NCBI GenBank assembly: GCA_039920305.1
Contig: JBDSEA010000212.1
Location: forward strand, 1 to 14,736
Source of the DNA: DASRAJ01 sp039920305
GTDB taxonomy: Bacteria; Bacteroidota; Bacteroidia; Chitinophagales; UBA10324
DNA: 14,736 bases
Reading direction: 5' to 3'
Shown: positions 1 through 7,776 of the stretch, in pieces
How the letters are laid out: every line of letters begins with the position of its first letter
Position numbering within the stretch: position 1 is the stretch's first letter
Made by a program: the position numbers and the translations under genes
The notes under the pieces: model-generated
Seen by the model: only the letters and a program-made list of their open reading frames with translations
Told to the model about the DNA's origin: nothing
Databases searched by the model: none

Positions 1-26
1 AACAAAAAGAGGAAATATTTTTTCAT
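1..26 (-). CDS. 5' end of a secreted or membrane protein gene, cut by window edge
   Basis: On the minus strand an ATG (complement of 24-26) opens a frame reading MKKYFLFL and running off the left edge. The Lys-Lys followed by hydrophobic residues is the typical start of a Bacteroidota signal peptide. About 20 nt upstream on the same strand (complement of 46-53) lies TAACTTTA, one base from the Bacteroidota -7 consensus TAnnTTTG. Only eight full codons are visible, so no function can be given. This gene is separate from the decayed gene at 742-1214. Confidence 0.45.
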
Positions 27-77
27 GATGGAGATATTTAAGATTTAAAGTTAAAAGAAATTTCCGCCTTTTTTTTT

Positions 78-108
78 CCGTGGTGGATCCAGTTACCACC
101 AACTTTTT
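78..108 (+). repeat. Left REP-like hairpin with T tract
   Basis: The stem TGGTGG (81-86) pairs with CCACCA (96-101) around a 9-nt loop, preceded by CCG and followed by AAC and five Ts (104-108). It is the inverted partner of 723-753. On the plus strand it also resembles a weak intrinsic terminator facing into the transposase gene. Confidence 0.55.
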
Positions 109-224
109 GAATCACGACCACTATTGAACTATCACTACCGGAAACCATCTGCTTTTACCCTTATATCCATGGAGCCCTGGTAAACTCTAATTTCTTCACT
201 GCCACAATACTCTACTGGCAACAT

Positions 225-686
225 TTGCTTGCACATACTGAAAGTAAGGAAATCATCACAAATGAATGGAAACGATTAGTAGCATTGAACAGAATAAGGG
301 TCTGCGATTTTGTGATTATGCCCAGTCATTACCATGTAATCTGGTCAGTGGAGGAGCCATTTCAACCAGCAAATATTCAAAGAGATTTTCACAAGTGGAC
401 GGCAAAGCAGCTTATTGCCTGGGCAAGACAACATCAACCGCAATTGATGAAGACATTCGAAGTAAATGCCCTTGATCGGGTCATACAGATCTGGGAACGA
501 AATCCACTTGGTGTTGAATTATACAGCGAGTCCGTCATGTGGCAGAAGCTGGAGTACATTCATAACAATCCATGCAGCGAGAAGTGGCATCTCGCTGCAT
601 TACCGGAGTTATATTATTATTCTTCAGCACGGTATTTTTTGTTAAATAAAGATGAATGGCATTTCATTACACACATCCAGGGGTGA
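225..686 (+). CDS. REP-associated tyrosine transposase (Y1/HUH, IS200-like), start doubtful
   Basis: Single-strand DNA transposase of the RAYT/IS200-like Y1 family, which nicks at palindromes through a tyrosine. Counted from the TTG at 225, the HUH motif is MPSHYH with metal-binding His35 and His37. The likely nucleophile is Tyr100 in ELYSES, followed by the family signature EYIHNNP (110-116) and a YYSSARY-type C-terminus. Family-like sequence continues in frame upstream of 225: NSNFFTATILYWQHLL is encoded from about 183, the first beta strand of the fold. That reading frame is open from 111 but has no ATG, GTG or TTG before 225. A near-cognate CTG lies at 177, and an ATG at 169 is in another frame. 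The native start therefore seems lost, perhaps by a one-base deletion near 175-177, and the gene may be inactive. Inverted hairpins flank it. Confidence 0.75.
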   Translation: MLAHTESKEIITNEWKRLVALNRIRVCDFVIMPSHYHVIWSVEEPFQPANIQRDFHKWTAKQLIAWARQHQPQLMKTFEVNALDRVIQIWERNPLGVELYSESVMWQKLEYIHNNPCSEKWHLAALPELYYYSSARYFLLNKDEWHFITHIQG

Positions 687-722
687 TAGAATAGTTGCTT
701 TTCTAGTTCTAAACGGCTAAAA

Positions 723-753
723 AAAAAGTTGTTGGTCGGGGGATCAACAACGG
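723..753 (-). terminator. Right REP-like hairpin; intrinsic-terminator-like on minus strand
   Basis: Read on the minus strand, GTTGTTGATC (751-742) pairs with GACCAACAAC (737-728) through ten pairs, one of them imperfect, around a CCCC loop. A run of about ten Ts follows. This is a textbook rho-independent terminator shape for minus-strand transcripts arriving from the ompA-like gene. It is also the inverted partner of the hairpin at 78-108, so it probably arrived as the transposon end. Confidence 0.6.
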
Positions 754-1214
754 CTAACAATGGCTGTTTATCCCATGAGCTAAATTGCTCATTGAACCAT
801 CTTTCGGCAGTAATGTAAAATAGATAGTATTGATTTGTATTTCCGGGATTAGGTATAGCTATAGCTCCTTGCACAAAGCCCAAACCGCCACCAGAAGAAT
901 AAAAAGTATCAGTAGCCCAGCCGGGATTGAAATGGTCGCTGTTCAATAAGGTATCATCATTCCTGTATGCAATCCACTGACCATCTGTATAAAAAAGTAT
1001 TTGACCTTGTGTATCACAAATAGAAGCATTGACCAAAAAAAAATTCAGGCCACAGGAAATGGAAATCGTATCGGCAACACCACTAGAGAAATCCAACCCA
1101 CAATCTGGGGCAAAAAATTGTTGGGAGAGCATCCAGATATTATCACGGATTTTGAGAATAAAGCGGCTGTAAAAAAATTGCAATTGTACACAGCGCAAGA
1201 AATAGCTTTTTAAT
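742..1214 (-). pseudogene. Decayed T9SS/gliding-type secreted protein, frameshifted and 3'-truncated
   Basis: The body reads DNIWMLS, then a 'GLDFSSG' segment, 'ASICDTQGQILFYTDG' and 'IPNPGNTNQYYLFY'. This is the N-terminal pattern of large Bacteroidota secreted proteins that usually end in a T9SS sorting or gliding-associated domain. The body frame has no convincing start, but another frame from 1214 encodes IKKLFLALCTIAIFLQPLYSQ, a good signal peptide, reaching Asn-Pro before a stop at about 1145. Removing one base near 1145 joins them as SQNP-DNIW. The first codon is ATT (1214-1212) where ATG would be expected. The 3' part is missing: coding similarity fades at 742-755, exactly at the right hairpin of the RAYT element. 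The start lies 15 nt after the upstream ompA-like stop, suggesting a former two-gene unit. The family is inferred from remembered motifs; the two frames and the truncation are seen directly. Confidence 0.6.
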
Positions 1215-1229
1215 ACAATTGTGAGTAAA

Positions 1230-2621
1230 TTATTCCTCCACCATAACAATCTCCACCCTCCGGTTCATTGCCCTGCCGCGTTCATCGCCATTATCAGCAA
1301 TAGGGTTTTCAAAATTGTATCCCACGATTTTCAGGCGTAAAGGATCCACTTTTTTTTCACGGAGAAAACTCATGACGGCCTCAGCCCGGCTTTCTGAAAG
1401 CTTTTGATTGTATTTTTTAGATCCCACATTATCTGTGTAGCCGTACAGCTCGCATTTAAAATCCGGATGTCCGTGGAGGTAGTCGGCAAGCAGTGCCAGT
1501 TCGCTTTTTGAGGAATCGGGAATGACGAACCGTGCTACCTCAAAATTGATATTGGTTAAAGTGAAGCGCTCATATTCCTCTTCTTCTTTTTCAATACTGT
1601 CCTTCATTGACTTGGTTAAGATTGTTCTGATGCCGAAGATGCTGTCGAAATTCATTTTGCCGCTTAGGTCAGGATAATCCCTGAATCTCGGCTGTGCCGG
1701 GTCACGCTCGCTGTGGAAAGATCCTTCTTCCAGAAATACCCCGGAATCATACTGGGGATCACCCACATCGCCGATAGCAATTTTCATGTGGTACTTTTTG
1801 TATGGTATTACATTGCAGGAAGCCGTCATGAGAGTAGTAAATCCATCGAACTGTATGGCTTCGATGATGTTTTTATTTAATTTCTTAAGCTTCTTTTTAT
1901 CTGTTTCATAGTAATCGCTGTAAGGGTTCTTATCCTTTTTATTCTTCTCCTTGCCGGGAAGGTTTTTTTTAAGATCCACTTTCTTGAAAAAATCATTGTC
2001 AATATAATATCCTTTATTCTCCCTGCTGTTAATGTTGTTTACAGTGACTGGTAAAAGCGTTTTGGGAACCGTGGCAAGATTAACGGGACGGATCTTTTCA
2101 CTGCTGACAATAAAAGCAAACACATCATTAAACCGGGACCCCACGTATTCAGGATATTCCTCAGAGCCGAAAGTATAAGAGAAAGTAATACGGTTATGGA
2201 AAGGTATAAAATCAAATTCAAGAATGCCGGCATCATAGGTCACGCTCTTGCTGATACGGTTCAGATCACGGTCACCCTTGGGGCGGGTCTTGGATTTAAC
2301 CGGGGTAAAGCTGGTGGTGGTCCATGGTGAATTGTTAGGCCCGTTAACATCGGAAGCCTTGCCTGTCGAGAGCAAAATCCCGCTTTCAATACCAATAATA
2401 TTGTTATCCGCTTTGAAATATCCGATGCTGATGCGGGGTCCTGAGTAAGTGATATTTCCAACCCTTATTCCCTGGCCCAAAAGAAATTTATTTACGAGCT
2501 GCTCTGCGGTAAAAGAGGTATCAACTGAAATCTGGGCTGCGGAAACATTTGAAATAAAAAGAAGTGCCAGCCACCATGCAGAAACTTTAAAAGTCTTCAG
2601 AATTTCTATTTTCCTCATCAT
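1230..2621 (-). CDS. Choice-of-anchor L domain / OmpA-like C-terminal domain outer-membrane protein
   Basis: A 463-residue exported protein. A signal peptide (about 1-29) ends in SAAQ. Residues ~35-305 match the choice-of-anchor L pattern, with LEFDF (134-138), FGSEEYPEYVGS (151-162), FNDVFAF (164-170) and DSGVFLEEGSF (292-302). A lysine-rich insert (~200-255) splits this domain. Residues ~355-460 are an OmpA_C peptidoglycan-binding domain: GYTDNVG with Asp397, LSESRA with Arg412 (the Asp/Arg pair, 15 apart, that contacts diaminopimelate in OmpA), and a final NRRVEI. A purine-rich GGGAG lies about 11 nt before the ATG; a second ATG follows directly. The protein probably sits in the outer membrane or periplasm anchored to peptidoglycan, with the anchor-L region exposed. 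It is transcribed divergently from mreB. Its ligand is unknown. Confidence 0.85.
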   Translation of the reverse strand: MMRKIEILKTFKVSAWWLALLFISNVSAAQISVDTSFTAEQLVNKFLLGQGIRVGNITYSGPRISIGYFKADNNIIGIESGILLSTGKASDVNGPNNSPWTTTSFTPVKSKTRPKGDRDLNRISKSVTYDAGILEFDFIPFHNRITFSYTFGSEEYPEYVGSRFNDVFAFIVSSEKIRPVNLATVPKTLLPVTVNNINSRENKGYYIDNDFFKKVDLKKNLPGKEKNKKDKNPYSDYYETDKKKLKKLNKNIIEAIQFDGFTTLMTASCNVIPYKKYHMKIAIGDVGDPQYDSGVFLEEGSFHSERDPAQPRFRDYPDLSGKMNFDSIFGIRTILTKSMKDSIEKEEEEYERFTLTNINFEVARFVIPDSSKSELALLADYLHGHPDFKCELYGYTDNVGSKKYNQKLSESRAEAVMSFLREKKVDPLRLKIVGYNFENPIADNGDERGRAMNRRVEIVMVEE

Positions 2622-2782
2622 GCTTCTGTGTCTCCCGAAAGTAAGATTCTGTGCCTTAACTTAACACAGTAAAATTATCTTACCAAATTCAATAGCAATG
2701 CTTAAGTCCGGTTTAGTGGATTGCAACCATTTATGTGTAGGTAAGTTTATATCATTTGAATGGGGGGTGTCATTCTTTTTAT

Positions 2783-2790
2783 CAACTTTG
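2783..2790 (+). promoter_or_regulatory. Possible -7 box of the mre operon promoter
   Basis: CAACTTTG matches the Bacteroidota -7 consensus TAnnTTTG at all but one base and lies 38 nt before the mreB ATG. A TTTG at 2755-2758 could be the -33 box, but the spacing is longer than usual. The 207-nt divergent region 2622-2828 otherwise holds a small dyad (CTGTG 2649-2653 / CACAG 2665-2669) near the ompA-like start. Confidence 0.25.
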
Positions 2791-2828
2791 CGCACAATTT
2801 TTAAACACTCTCAAAGGGTAAAACACCC

Positions 2829-3851
2829 ATGCGTTTATTCAATTTTCTAACTCAGGAAATAGCGATTGATCTTGGTACAGCTAATACCGTGATCATCCAT
2901 AATGATAAAGTGGTGGTGGATGAGCCTTCCATTGTGGCGATAAACCGGCTTACTACCAAGGTGGTTGCGGTAGGCAAGAAAGCGATGCAGATGCATGAGA
3001 AGACCCATGATAACCTGAAGACCATTCGCCCTTTAAAGGATGGCGTGATAGCAGACTTTGCCGCAGCGGAAAGCATGATCCGCGAGATGATCAAGATGAT
3101 CAATCCAAAGGGATTTTTGTTTACACCTACCTGGAGGATGGTGATCTGCATTCCTTCCTCGATCACCGAAGTGGAAAAGCGGGCCGTGCGTGATTCTGCG
3201 GAGCAGGCGGGCGCACGCGAGGTATACCTGATCCATGAGCCGATGGCAGCCGCACTCGGTATCGGGATTGATGTGGAGGAGCCGGTGGGTCACATGATCA
3301 TCGACATTGGTGGCGGCACTACCGGCATATCAGTGATTGCATTGGCAGGAATCGTTTGCGATCAGTCCATTCGTGTGGCCGGAGATGAGTTTACAGCAGA
3401 CATTGTGGATTATATCCGGCGTCAGCATAACATGCTCATTGGCGAGCGCACTGCCGAGGCAATCAAGATCAATGTGGGCGCTGCGATGATTGAGCTGGAC
3501 GATCCGCCCGAAGATTATGCTGTTCATGGCCGGGACCTGATGACGGGCATTCCCAAGCAGATCACGGTGAACTACCAGGAAATTGCGCACGCGCTCGACA
3601 AGTCAATCAGCAAAGTGGAAGAAGCAGTGCTCAAGGCGCTTGAAACTACTCCCCCGGAACTTGCATCAGATATTCACCGCAATGGCTTGCATTTAACAGG
3701 TGGTGGTGCACTTCTCAGGGGTTTGGATAAGCGCATTTCACTGAAAACCAAGCTTCCGGTTTCCATTGCGGATGATCCCCTTCGTGCGGTGGTGAGAGGA
3801 ACCGGTATAGCGCTGAAAAATATTCACCGCTTTCCCTTCCTGATGACCTAA
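2829..3851 (+). CDS. mreB: Rod-shape actin homologue MreB
   Basis: Bacterial actin that polymerises under the inner membrane and steers the peptidoglycan elongation machinery. The 340-residue length is normal. Phosphate-1 loop DLGTANT spans residues 14-20, phosphate-2 loop DIGGGTTG spans 159-166, and the adenosine-motif TGGGALLRG lies near 290-298. The N-terminal MRLFNFLTQ is a short amphipathic membrane-binding segment of the kind seen in MreB. It heads the operon mreB-mreC-mreD-mrdA; mreC follows after 54 nt. Start choice is clear because the family N-terminus begins at this ATG. Confidence 0.97.
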   Translation: MRLFNFLTQEIAIDLGTANTVIIHNDKVVVDEPSIVAINRLTTKVVAVGKKAMQMHEKTHDNLKTIRPLKDGVIADFAAAESMIREMIKMINPKGFLFTPTWRMVICIPSSITEVEKRAVRDSAEQAGAREVYLIHEPMAAALGIGIDVEEPVGHMIIDIGGGTTGISVIALAGIVCDQSIRVAGDEFTADIVDYIRRQHNMLIGERTAEAIKINVGAAMIELDDPPEDYAVHGRDLMTGIPKQITVNYQEIAHALDKSISKVEEAVLKALETTPPELASDIHRNGLHLTGGGALLRGLDKRISLKTKLPVSIADDPLRAVVRGTGIALKNIHRFPFLMT

Positions 3852-3905
3852 AAGAGAAAGTTCTAAATTTCAATGTAAGGCTTAAGTTATAGGCGATCTG
3901 TAAGA

Positions 3906-4739
3906 ATGCGCAACCTCCTCTATTTCATTTTCCGCTACCACGCCTTTTTTCTCTTCCTTTTGCTGCAGGGCCTTTGCCTTTATCTCATCGTTAAAAACAA
4001 CAGCTACCAGCGCGCAGCATTTTATAATGTAAGTGATGAAGTTGTAGGAAGAACCATGACAGCCTATAAAGATGTGACAGGTTTTATTACGCTGGGTGAA
4101 CAAAATAAAAAATTAGCAACAGAAAATGCGCGGCTTCATAACATGCTGCCCTCTGCATTTTATACAGATACTTCTGCCGTATATCAAAAGAAAGATTCTT
4201 TGCGCAGTCAATTCTATTCCTACATTCCTGCGCGTGTTGTTCAAACATCAACCAGCTTTGCAAATAATTACATTGTGATCAGCAAGGGATCCGGGCAGGG
4301 AATTGAACCCCGCATGGGAGTAGTGGGACCTGACGGGATAGTGGGTATTGTAAAAAATGTTTCGTCAAACTTTTCTTCCGTGTTTTCGCTGCTCCATTCC
4401 CAGGTTACGGTGAGCGCGCGCGTAAAAAGGAATGGCAGCCGTGGAACGATCCGATGGGATGGAGGCAGCGCTGACTTTGTGAACCTCGAAGAGATCACCC
4501 GGCAGGAAATACTGCATAAAGGTGATACCATTTTTACCAGTGGCGTTTCCAGGATTTTTCCGGATAATATAATGGTCGGGACGGTGGATGAGTTTAAATT
4601 GAAGGAACAGGGAAATTTTTATTCCATCCGCGTCAGGCTTGCCACAAGCTACAGGCGAATTGATTATGTATATGTGGTTAACAACCTAATGCACACTGAA
4701 ATGGATTCATTGCTTAAGAAAACAGAGAATGCTCAATAA
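3906..4739 (+). CDS. mreC: Rod shape-determining protein MreC
   Basis: Bitopic inner-membrane protein that links MreB to the periplasmic wall-synthesis enzymes and activates PBP2. A single N-terminal membrane segment lies at about 9-28, a short coiled coil (GEQNKKLATENARLHNML) at about 63-80, and the beta-rich periplasmic domain from about 105 to 265, with family-like stretches such as SKGSGQGIEPRMGVVGPDG. At 277 residues it has the usual length. Its stop overlaps the mreD start by 11 nt, pointing to translational coupling. Confidence 0.93.
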   Translation: MRNLLYFIFRYHAFFLFLLLQGLCLYLIVKNNSYQRAAFYNVSDEVVGRTMTAYKDVTGFITLGEQNKKLATENARLHNMLPSAFYTDTSAVYQKKDSLRSQFYSYIPARVVQTSTSFANNYIVISKGSGQGIEPRMGVVGPDGIVGIVKNVSSNFSSVFSLLHSQVTVSARVKRNGSRGTIRWDGGSADFVNLEEITRQEILHKGDTIFTSGVSRIFPDNIMVGTVDEFKLKEQGNFYSIRVRLATSYRRIDYVYVVNNLMHTEMDSLLKKTENAQ

Positions 4740-5253
4740 CGTTCCTGCCATCATCATTCGCTTTGTGCTGCTCACCCTTGTGCAGGTGATGATCCTTAAC
4801 AACATACACCTGCACGGCTTGTTCAATCCCGCATTGTATCCGTTATTTATTTTATTGTTGCCGCTGGAAACACATGCTTCGATGCTGTTGCTTCTCGCTT
4901 TTTTGAGCGGATGGGTGATTGACTGGTATTCGCATACAGGTGGTTTACACGCGTCGGCTTCATTGGTAATAGCATTTTTGCGGCCGTCAGTCATGCGTAT
5001 TCTAAGACCCACCGGTGGTTATCTTCCTGAAGATCGACCGACTATTTCGTCAATGGGTTTTACATGGTTTATTACTTATTGTTCCATTCTGGTTTTCATT
5101 CATCACCTTTTTCTTTTCATCATAGAGACCTTCAGCTTATCTCAATTCATTTTTGTACTTGAAAAAATTGTTATAAGCAGTTTAGTTTCCATTGCCATCA
5201 TGGTTATTCTGCAGTACTTGTTTTATACACGTAAAGTGAGAATGATTCGATAA
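4729..5253 (+). CDS. mreD: Rod shape-determining protein MreD
   Basis: Small polytopic membrane protein of the elongasome. The 174 residues contain about five hydrophobic segments (roughly 5-25, 30-65 in two parts, 105-130 and 140-168). Sequence conservation is low in this family, so the call leans on hydrophobicity, the NPALYPLFILLLP-like segment, and its fixed place between mreC and the PBP2 gene. The ATG lies inside the last codons of mreC. It ends 12 nt before the next gene. Confidence 0.88.
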   Translation: MLNNVPAIIIRFVLLTLVQVMILNNIHLHGLFNPALYPLFILLLPLETHASMLLLLAFLSGWVIDWYSHTGGLHASASLVIAFLRPSVMRILRPTGGYLPEDRPTISSMGFTWFITYCSILVFIHHLFLFIIETFSLSQFIFVLEKIVISSLVSIAIMVILQYLFYTRKVRMIR

Positions 5254-5265
5254 CCCGAGCTTGCA

Positions 5266-7089
5266 ATGACCGATATTTTTTCAAACCGCCGTAATGTTCT
5301 GCAGTACGTCATCATCGGCGTGGTGGTGATTTTTATTATCCGCTTATTTTATCTCCAGGTAATTGATAAGGATTATCAGCAGCTCGCAAAGTCAAATGTG
5401 CTCCGGCAGGTTACTGTTTTTCCCGCCCGGGGCCTTGTGCGAGACCGTAATGGCAAGCTCATTATTGATAATCAGAAAGAATATGACCTGTGGGTAATAC
5501 CTGGCCAGGTGAAGGATCTTGACACGCTGGGCTTTTGTGAATTAACAGGAATGAATGATACCCTTTTCAGAGAAACACTCAGAAAGGCGCGTGCTTATTC
5601 ACGCTATAAGCCTTCACTGATTGTAAAAGGAATTTCAGTAGAGAGATATGCTTCTATCCAGGAAGAACTCTATTTGTTCCCGGGTTTCTACGGCCAGGTC
5701 CGAACGGTGCGTGCTTATCCGTATAAGAGTGCAGCACATGTGGTTGGTTACATCAGTGAGGTAAACCCAAAACAGATCGAGCGTGGTAATGGCTATTACA
5801 AGTCAGGCGATTACATAGGAACCGGTGGTATTGAGCAATCATACGAGAAAGAATTGCGGGGAGTTAAGGGTACACGCTTCGTACTGGTTGATGTGCACAA
5901 CCGGGAGCAGGGTAGTTTTAACCAGGGTAAATTCGATACTTCTGCCATTCCGGGCAAGAATATGATCTCCTCGCTGGATATTGATCTTCAGCACTACGGC
6001 GAGGAGCTGATGAAAGGAAAAACAGGAAGCATTGTAGCCATTGAACCGGGCAGCGGCGAAGTGCTCGCGATGGTGAGCAGTCCTGCCTATGACCCTGATC
6101 TTCTTACAGGGCAGGGTCGTACGAAGAATTTTGCAAAGCTGTTAACGGATAGCCTAAAGCCACTCTTTTCACGGCCGCTGAAAGCCCCCTACCCTCCCGG
6201 CTCTACCTACAAGCCTACTCTCGCTCTTGTTGGATTGCAAGAAGGAGCCATCGAAGCCAGCAGCACTCATTATTGCCCCGGAGCTTATATGGTGGGAAGG
6301 CTGCATGTGAATTGTGATGCAGTGCACGGAATGGTACCCAGCCTTTCCTCTGCTATTCAACATTCCTGTAACACTTACTTCTGTAATTATTTCAGAAAGA
6401 CCGTTGACTATGATCCTGAGCACTCGGTCGCTGACGGATTGAATTACTGGAAAAAGATGCTTGCGACTTTCGGGCTTGGTGTTAAGACCGGGATTGATTT
6501 GCCGAATGAGGGATATGGCTTTATACCCGGTCCAGACTATTATGATAAAATTTACGGAGCAGGAAGATGGAATTCAGTCATGATTATTTCGCTCGGCATT
6601 GGTCAGGGGGAGATTGGTGAAACACCCCTTCAAATGGCGAATGTAATTGCTGCTATAGCCAACAGGGGCTGGTTTTATACTCCTCATGTAGTGAAGGAAA
6701 TTGCAGTTGCCGATTCAGCGATTGCAAGGTTCAGGGTTAAGCATAACATACCTATTGATACGGCACACTTTAATACAGTGATCCAGGGATTGCGGCAGGT
6801 GGTGCTTGCGGGCACGGCCGCTGCATCACAGATCCCGGGAATCTCCATGGCAGGAAAAACAGGAACTGCGGAGAACCCACATGGCGATGACCATTCGCTG
6901 TTCGTTTGCTTTGCGCCGGTAGAAAATCCAAAAATCGCAATGGCAGTGGTGGTAGAAAATGCAGGATTCGGTGCCCAGTTCGCAGCACCGATCGCAAGCC
7001 TGATGATAGAGAAATATTTAAATGATACTATTTCTGCAAAGCGAAAATATATTGAGGAGCGGATGACAGGAACTGCGTTGAAGAAATGA
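5266..7089 (+). CDS. mrdA: Penicillin-binding protein 2 (elongasome DD-transpeptidase)
   Basis: Class B PBP that cross-links new peptidoglycan during cell elongation. One membrane segment (about 12-31) is followed by the PBP dimerisation/pedestal domain (RGLVRDRNGKLI at ~55-66, then GYISEV and GTGGIEQSYE). The transpeptidase domain contains all three active-site motifs: Ser313-Thr-Tyr-Lys316, Ser367-Cys-Asn369 and Lys531-Thr-Gly-Thr534. The 607-residue length is normal for a PBP2. It closes the mreBCD operon; the glycosyltransferase partner gene rodA, often next in Bacteroidota, is absent here, and trmB converges from the other strand 33 nt away. Confidence 0.95.
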   Translation: MTDIFSNRRNVLQYVIIGVVVIFIIRLFYLQVIDKDYQQLAKSNVLRQVTVFPARGLVRDRNGKLIIDNQKEYDLWVIPGQVKDLDTLGFCELTGMNDTLFRETLRKARAYSRYKPSLIVKGISVERYASIQEELYLFPGFYGQVRTVRAYPYKSAAHVVGYISEVNPKQIERGNGYYKSGDYIGTGGIEQSYEKELRGVKGTRFVLVDVHNREQGSFNQGKFDTSAIPGKNMISSLDIDLQHYGEELMKGKTGSIVAIEPGSGEVLAMVSSPAYDPDLLTGQGRTKNFAKLLTDSLKPLFSRPLKAPYPPGSTYKPTLALVGLQEGAIEASSTHYCPGAYMVGRLHVNCDAVHGMVPSLSSAIQHSCNTYFCNYFRKTVDYDPEHSVADGLNYWKKMLATFGLGVKTGIDLPNEGYGFIPGPDYYDKIYGAGRWNSVMIISLGIGQGEIGETPLQMANVIAAIANRGWFYTPHVVKEIAVADSAIARFRVKHNIPIDTAHFNTVIQGLRQVVLAGTAAASQIPGISMAGKTGTAENPHGDDHSLFVCFAPVENPKIAMAVVVENAGFGAQFAAPIASLMIEKYLNDTISAKRKYIEERMTGTALKK

Positions 7090-7122
7090 AGCATCGGCAA
7101 TAACAGGAGCATTGCAGCCACC

Positions 7123-7776
7123 TTAGCTTGCCGGGCCAAAACTGAATTTCACATACTTGATTTTTTTGCCGAGGGCAAGGTGGCGCTGCTCATAGAATGT
7201 TTTTACACCAAGGATCTCATCAACAAAATTTTCGGAATATAAATCCGCGGTGGAAATAATAACCACACCCTTACATTCTGAAATTTTTTCCAGTGTGAAT
7301 TGATAAAGAAACATATCATCTGTTTTCAGGTGGATGATTCCTCCCGGCTTCAGGATTTTTTTGTACCGGGGCAGAAACTTTTCCGAGGTGAGCCGCTTCC
7401 GGTCTCCCCCGCTTCCATGCTGGGGATCCGGAAAAGTGATCCATATCTCTTCAGTTTCCCCTTCTGAAAAATATTCCTCAATGTGATCAATGTATGTTCT
7501 GAGGAATGCAACATTCGGGATATTTTCCCCGAGTGCGGTTTTAGCCCCACGCCACATGCGCGCCCCCTTGATATCAATACCAATAAAATTACGATGAGGA
7601 AATTTTTTTGCAAGCGCCAGTGAATAATCTCCTTTCCCACAGGCTAACTCGAGCGTAATGGGATTTGAATTATGGAAAACTTCTTCATTCCAACTGGCTT
7701 TTAAATCTTTTCTGAGCTGAAAGACATTCGGGAAAGCTGCGATCTCTGAGATATTCCTGAGTTTGTTTTTTGCCAA
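7123..7776 (-). CDS. trmB: tRNA (guanine-N7-)-methyltransferase TrmB
   Basis: SAM-dependent enzyme that makes m7G46 in tRNA variable loops. The SAM-binding motif I is LELACGKGDYS (42-52), followed by GIDIKGARMWRGAK (66-79) with the acidic ribose-binding residue. The family signature WITFPDP (112-118) and HLKTDD (149-154) follow. Between FPDP and KRL the sequence is QHGSGGDR, longer in glycine than the usual basic stretch. At 217 residues it is complete. The start is TTG at 7776: the encoded MAKNKL matches family N-termini, and no ATG lies upstream in frame before a stop. Convergent with mrdA. Confidence 0.93.
   Translation of the reverse strand: MAKNKLRNISEIAAFPNVFQLRKDLKASWNEEVFHNSNPITLELACGKGDYSLALAKKFPHRNFIGIDIKGARMWRGAKTALGENIPNVAFLRTYIDHIEEYFSEGETEEIWITFPDPQHGSGGDRKRLTSEKFLPRYKKILKPGGIIHLKTDDMFLYQFTLEKISECKGVVIISTADLYSENFVDEILGVKTFYEQRHLALGKKIKYVKFSFGPAS

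Larger units (their letters stand above)
78..753 (+). mobile_element. REP-RAYT type element: transposase gene between inverted hairpins
   Basis: A RAYT (Y1/HUH) transposase gene is enclosed by two copies of a ~31-nt palindromic element in inverted orientation. The left copy is on the plus strand at 78-108 and the right copy on the minus strand at 753-723. By eye 24 of 31 positions agree, with most differences in the loop and three in the stem arms. Both copies start with CCG, form a hairpin, and end in AAC followed by a T tract pointing at the transposase. RAYTs are known to act on REP palindromes that flank them, so the arrangement fits the family; the exact ends of this element are inferred. 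The right end lies inside the remnant gene at 742-1214. Confidence 0.6.

Noticed and set aside
1001..1213. Plus-strand 70-residue open frame
   Set aside because: It is antisense to the signal peptide and body of the decayed gene and has no recognisable features.
617..1249. One continuous 210-residue minus-strand gene
   Set aside because: Its TTG start gives an implausible N-terminus, while a proper signal peptide lies in another frame, and its last ~40 residues are only the antisense of the hairpin and transposase. Reported instead as a pseudogene at 742-1214.
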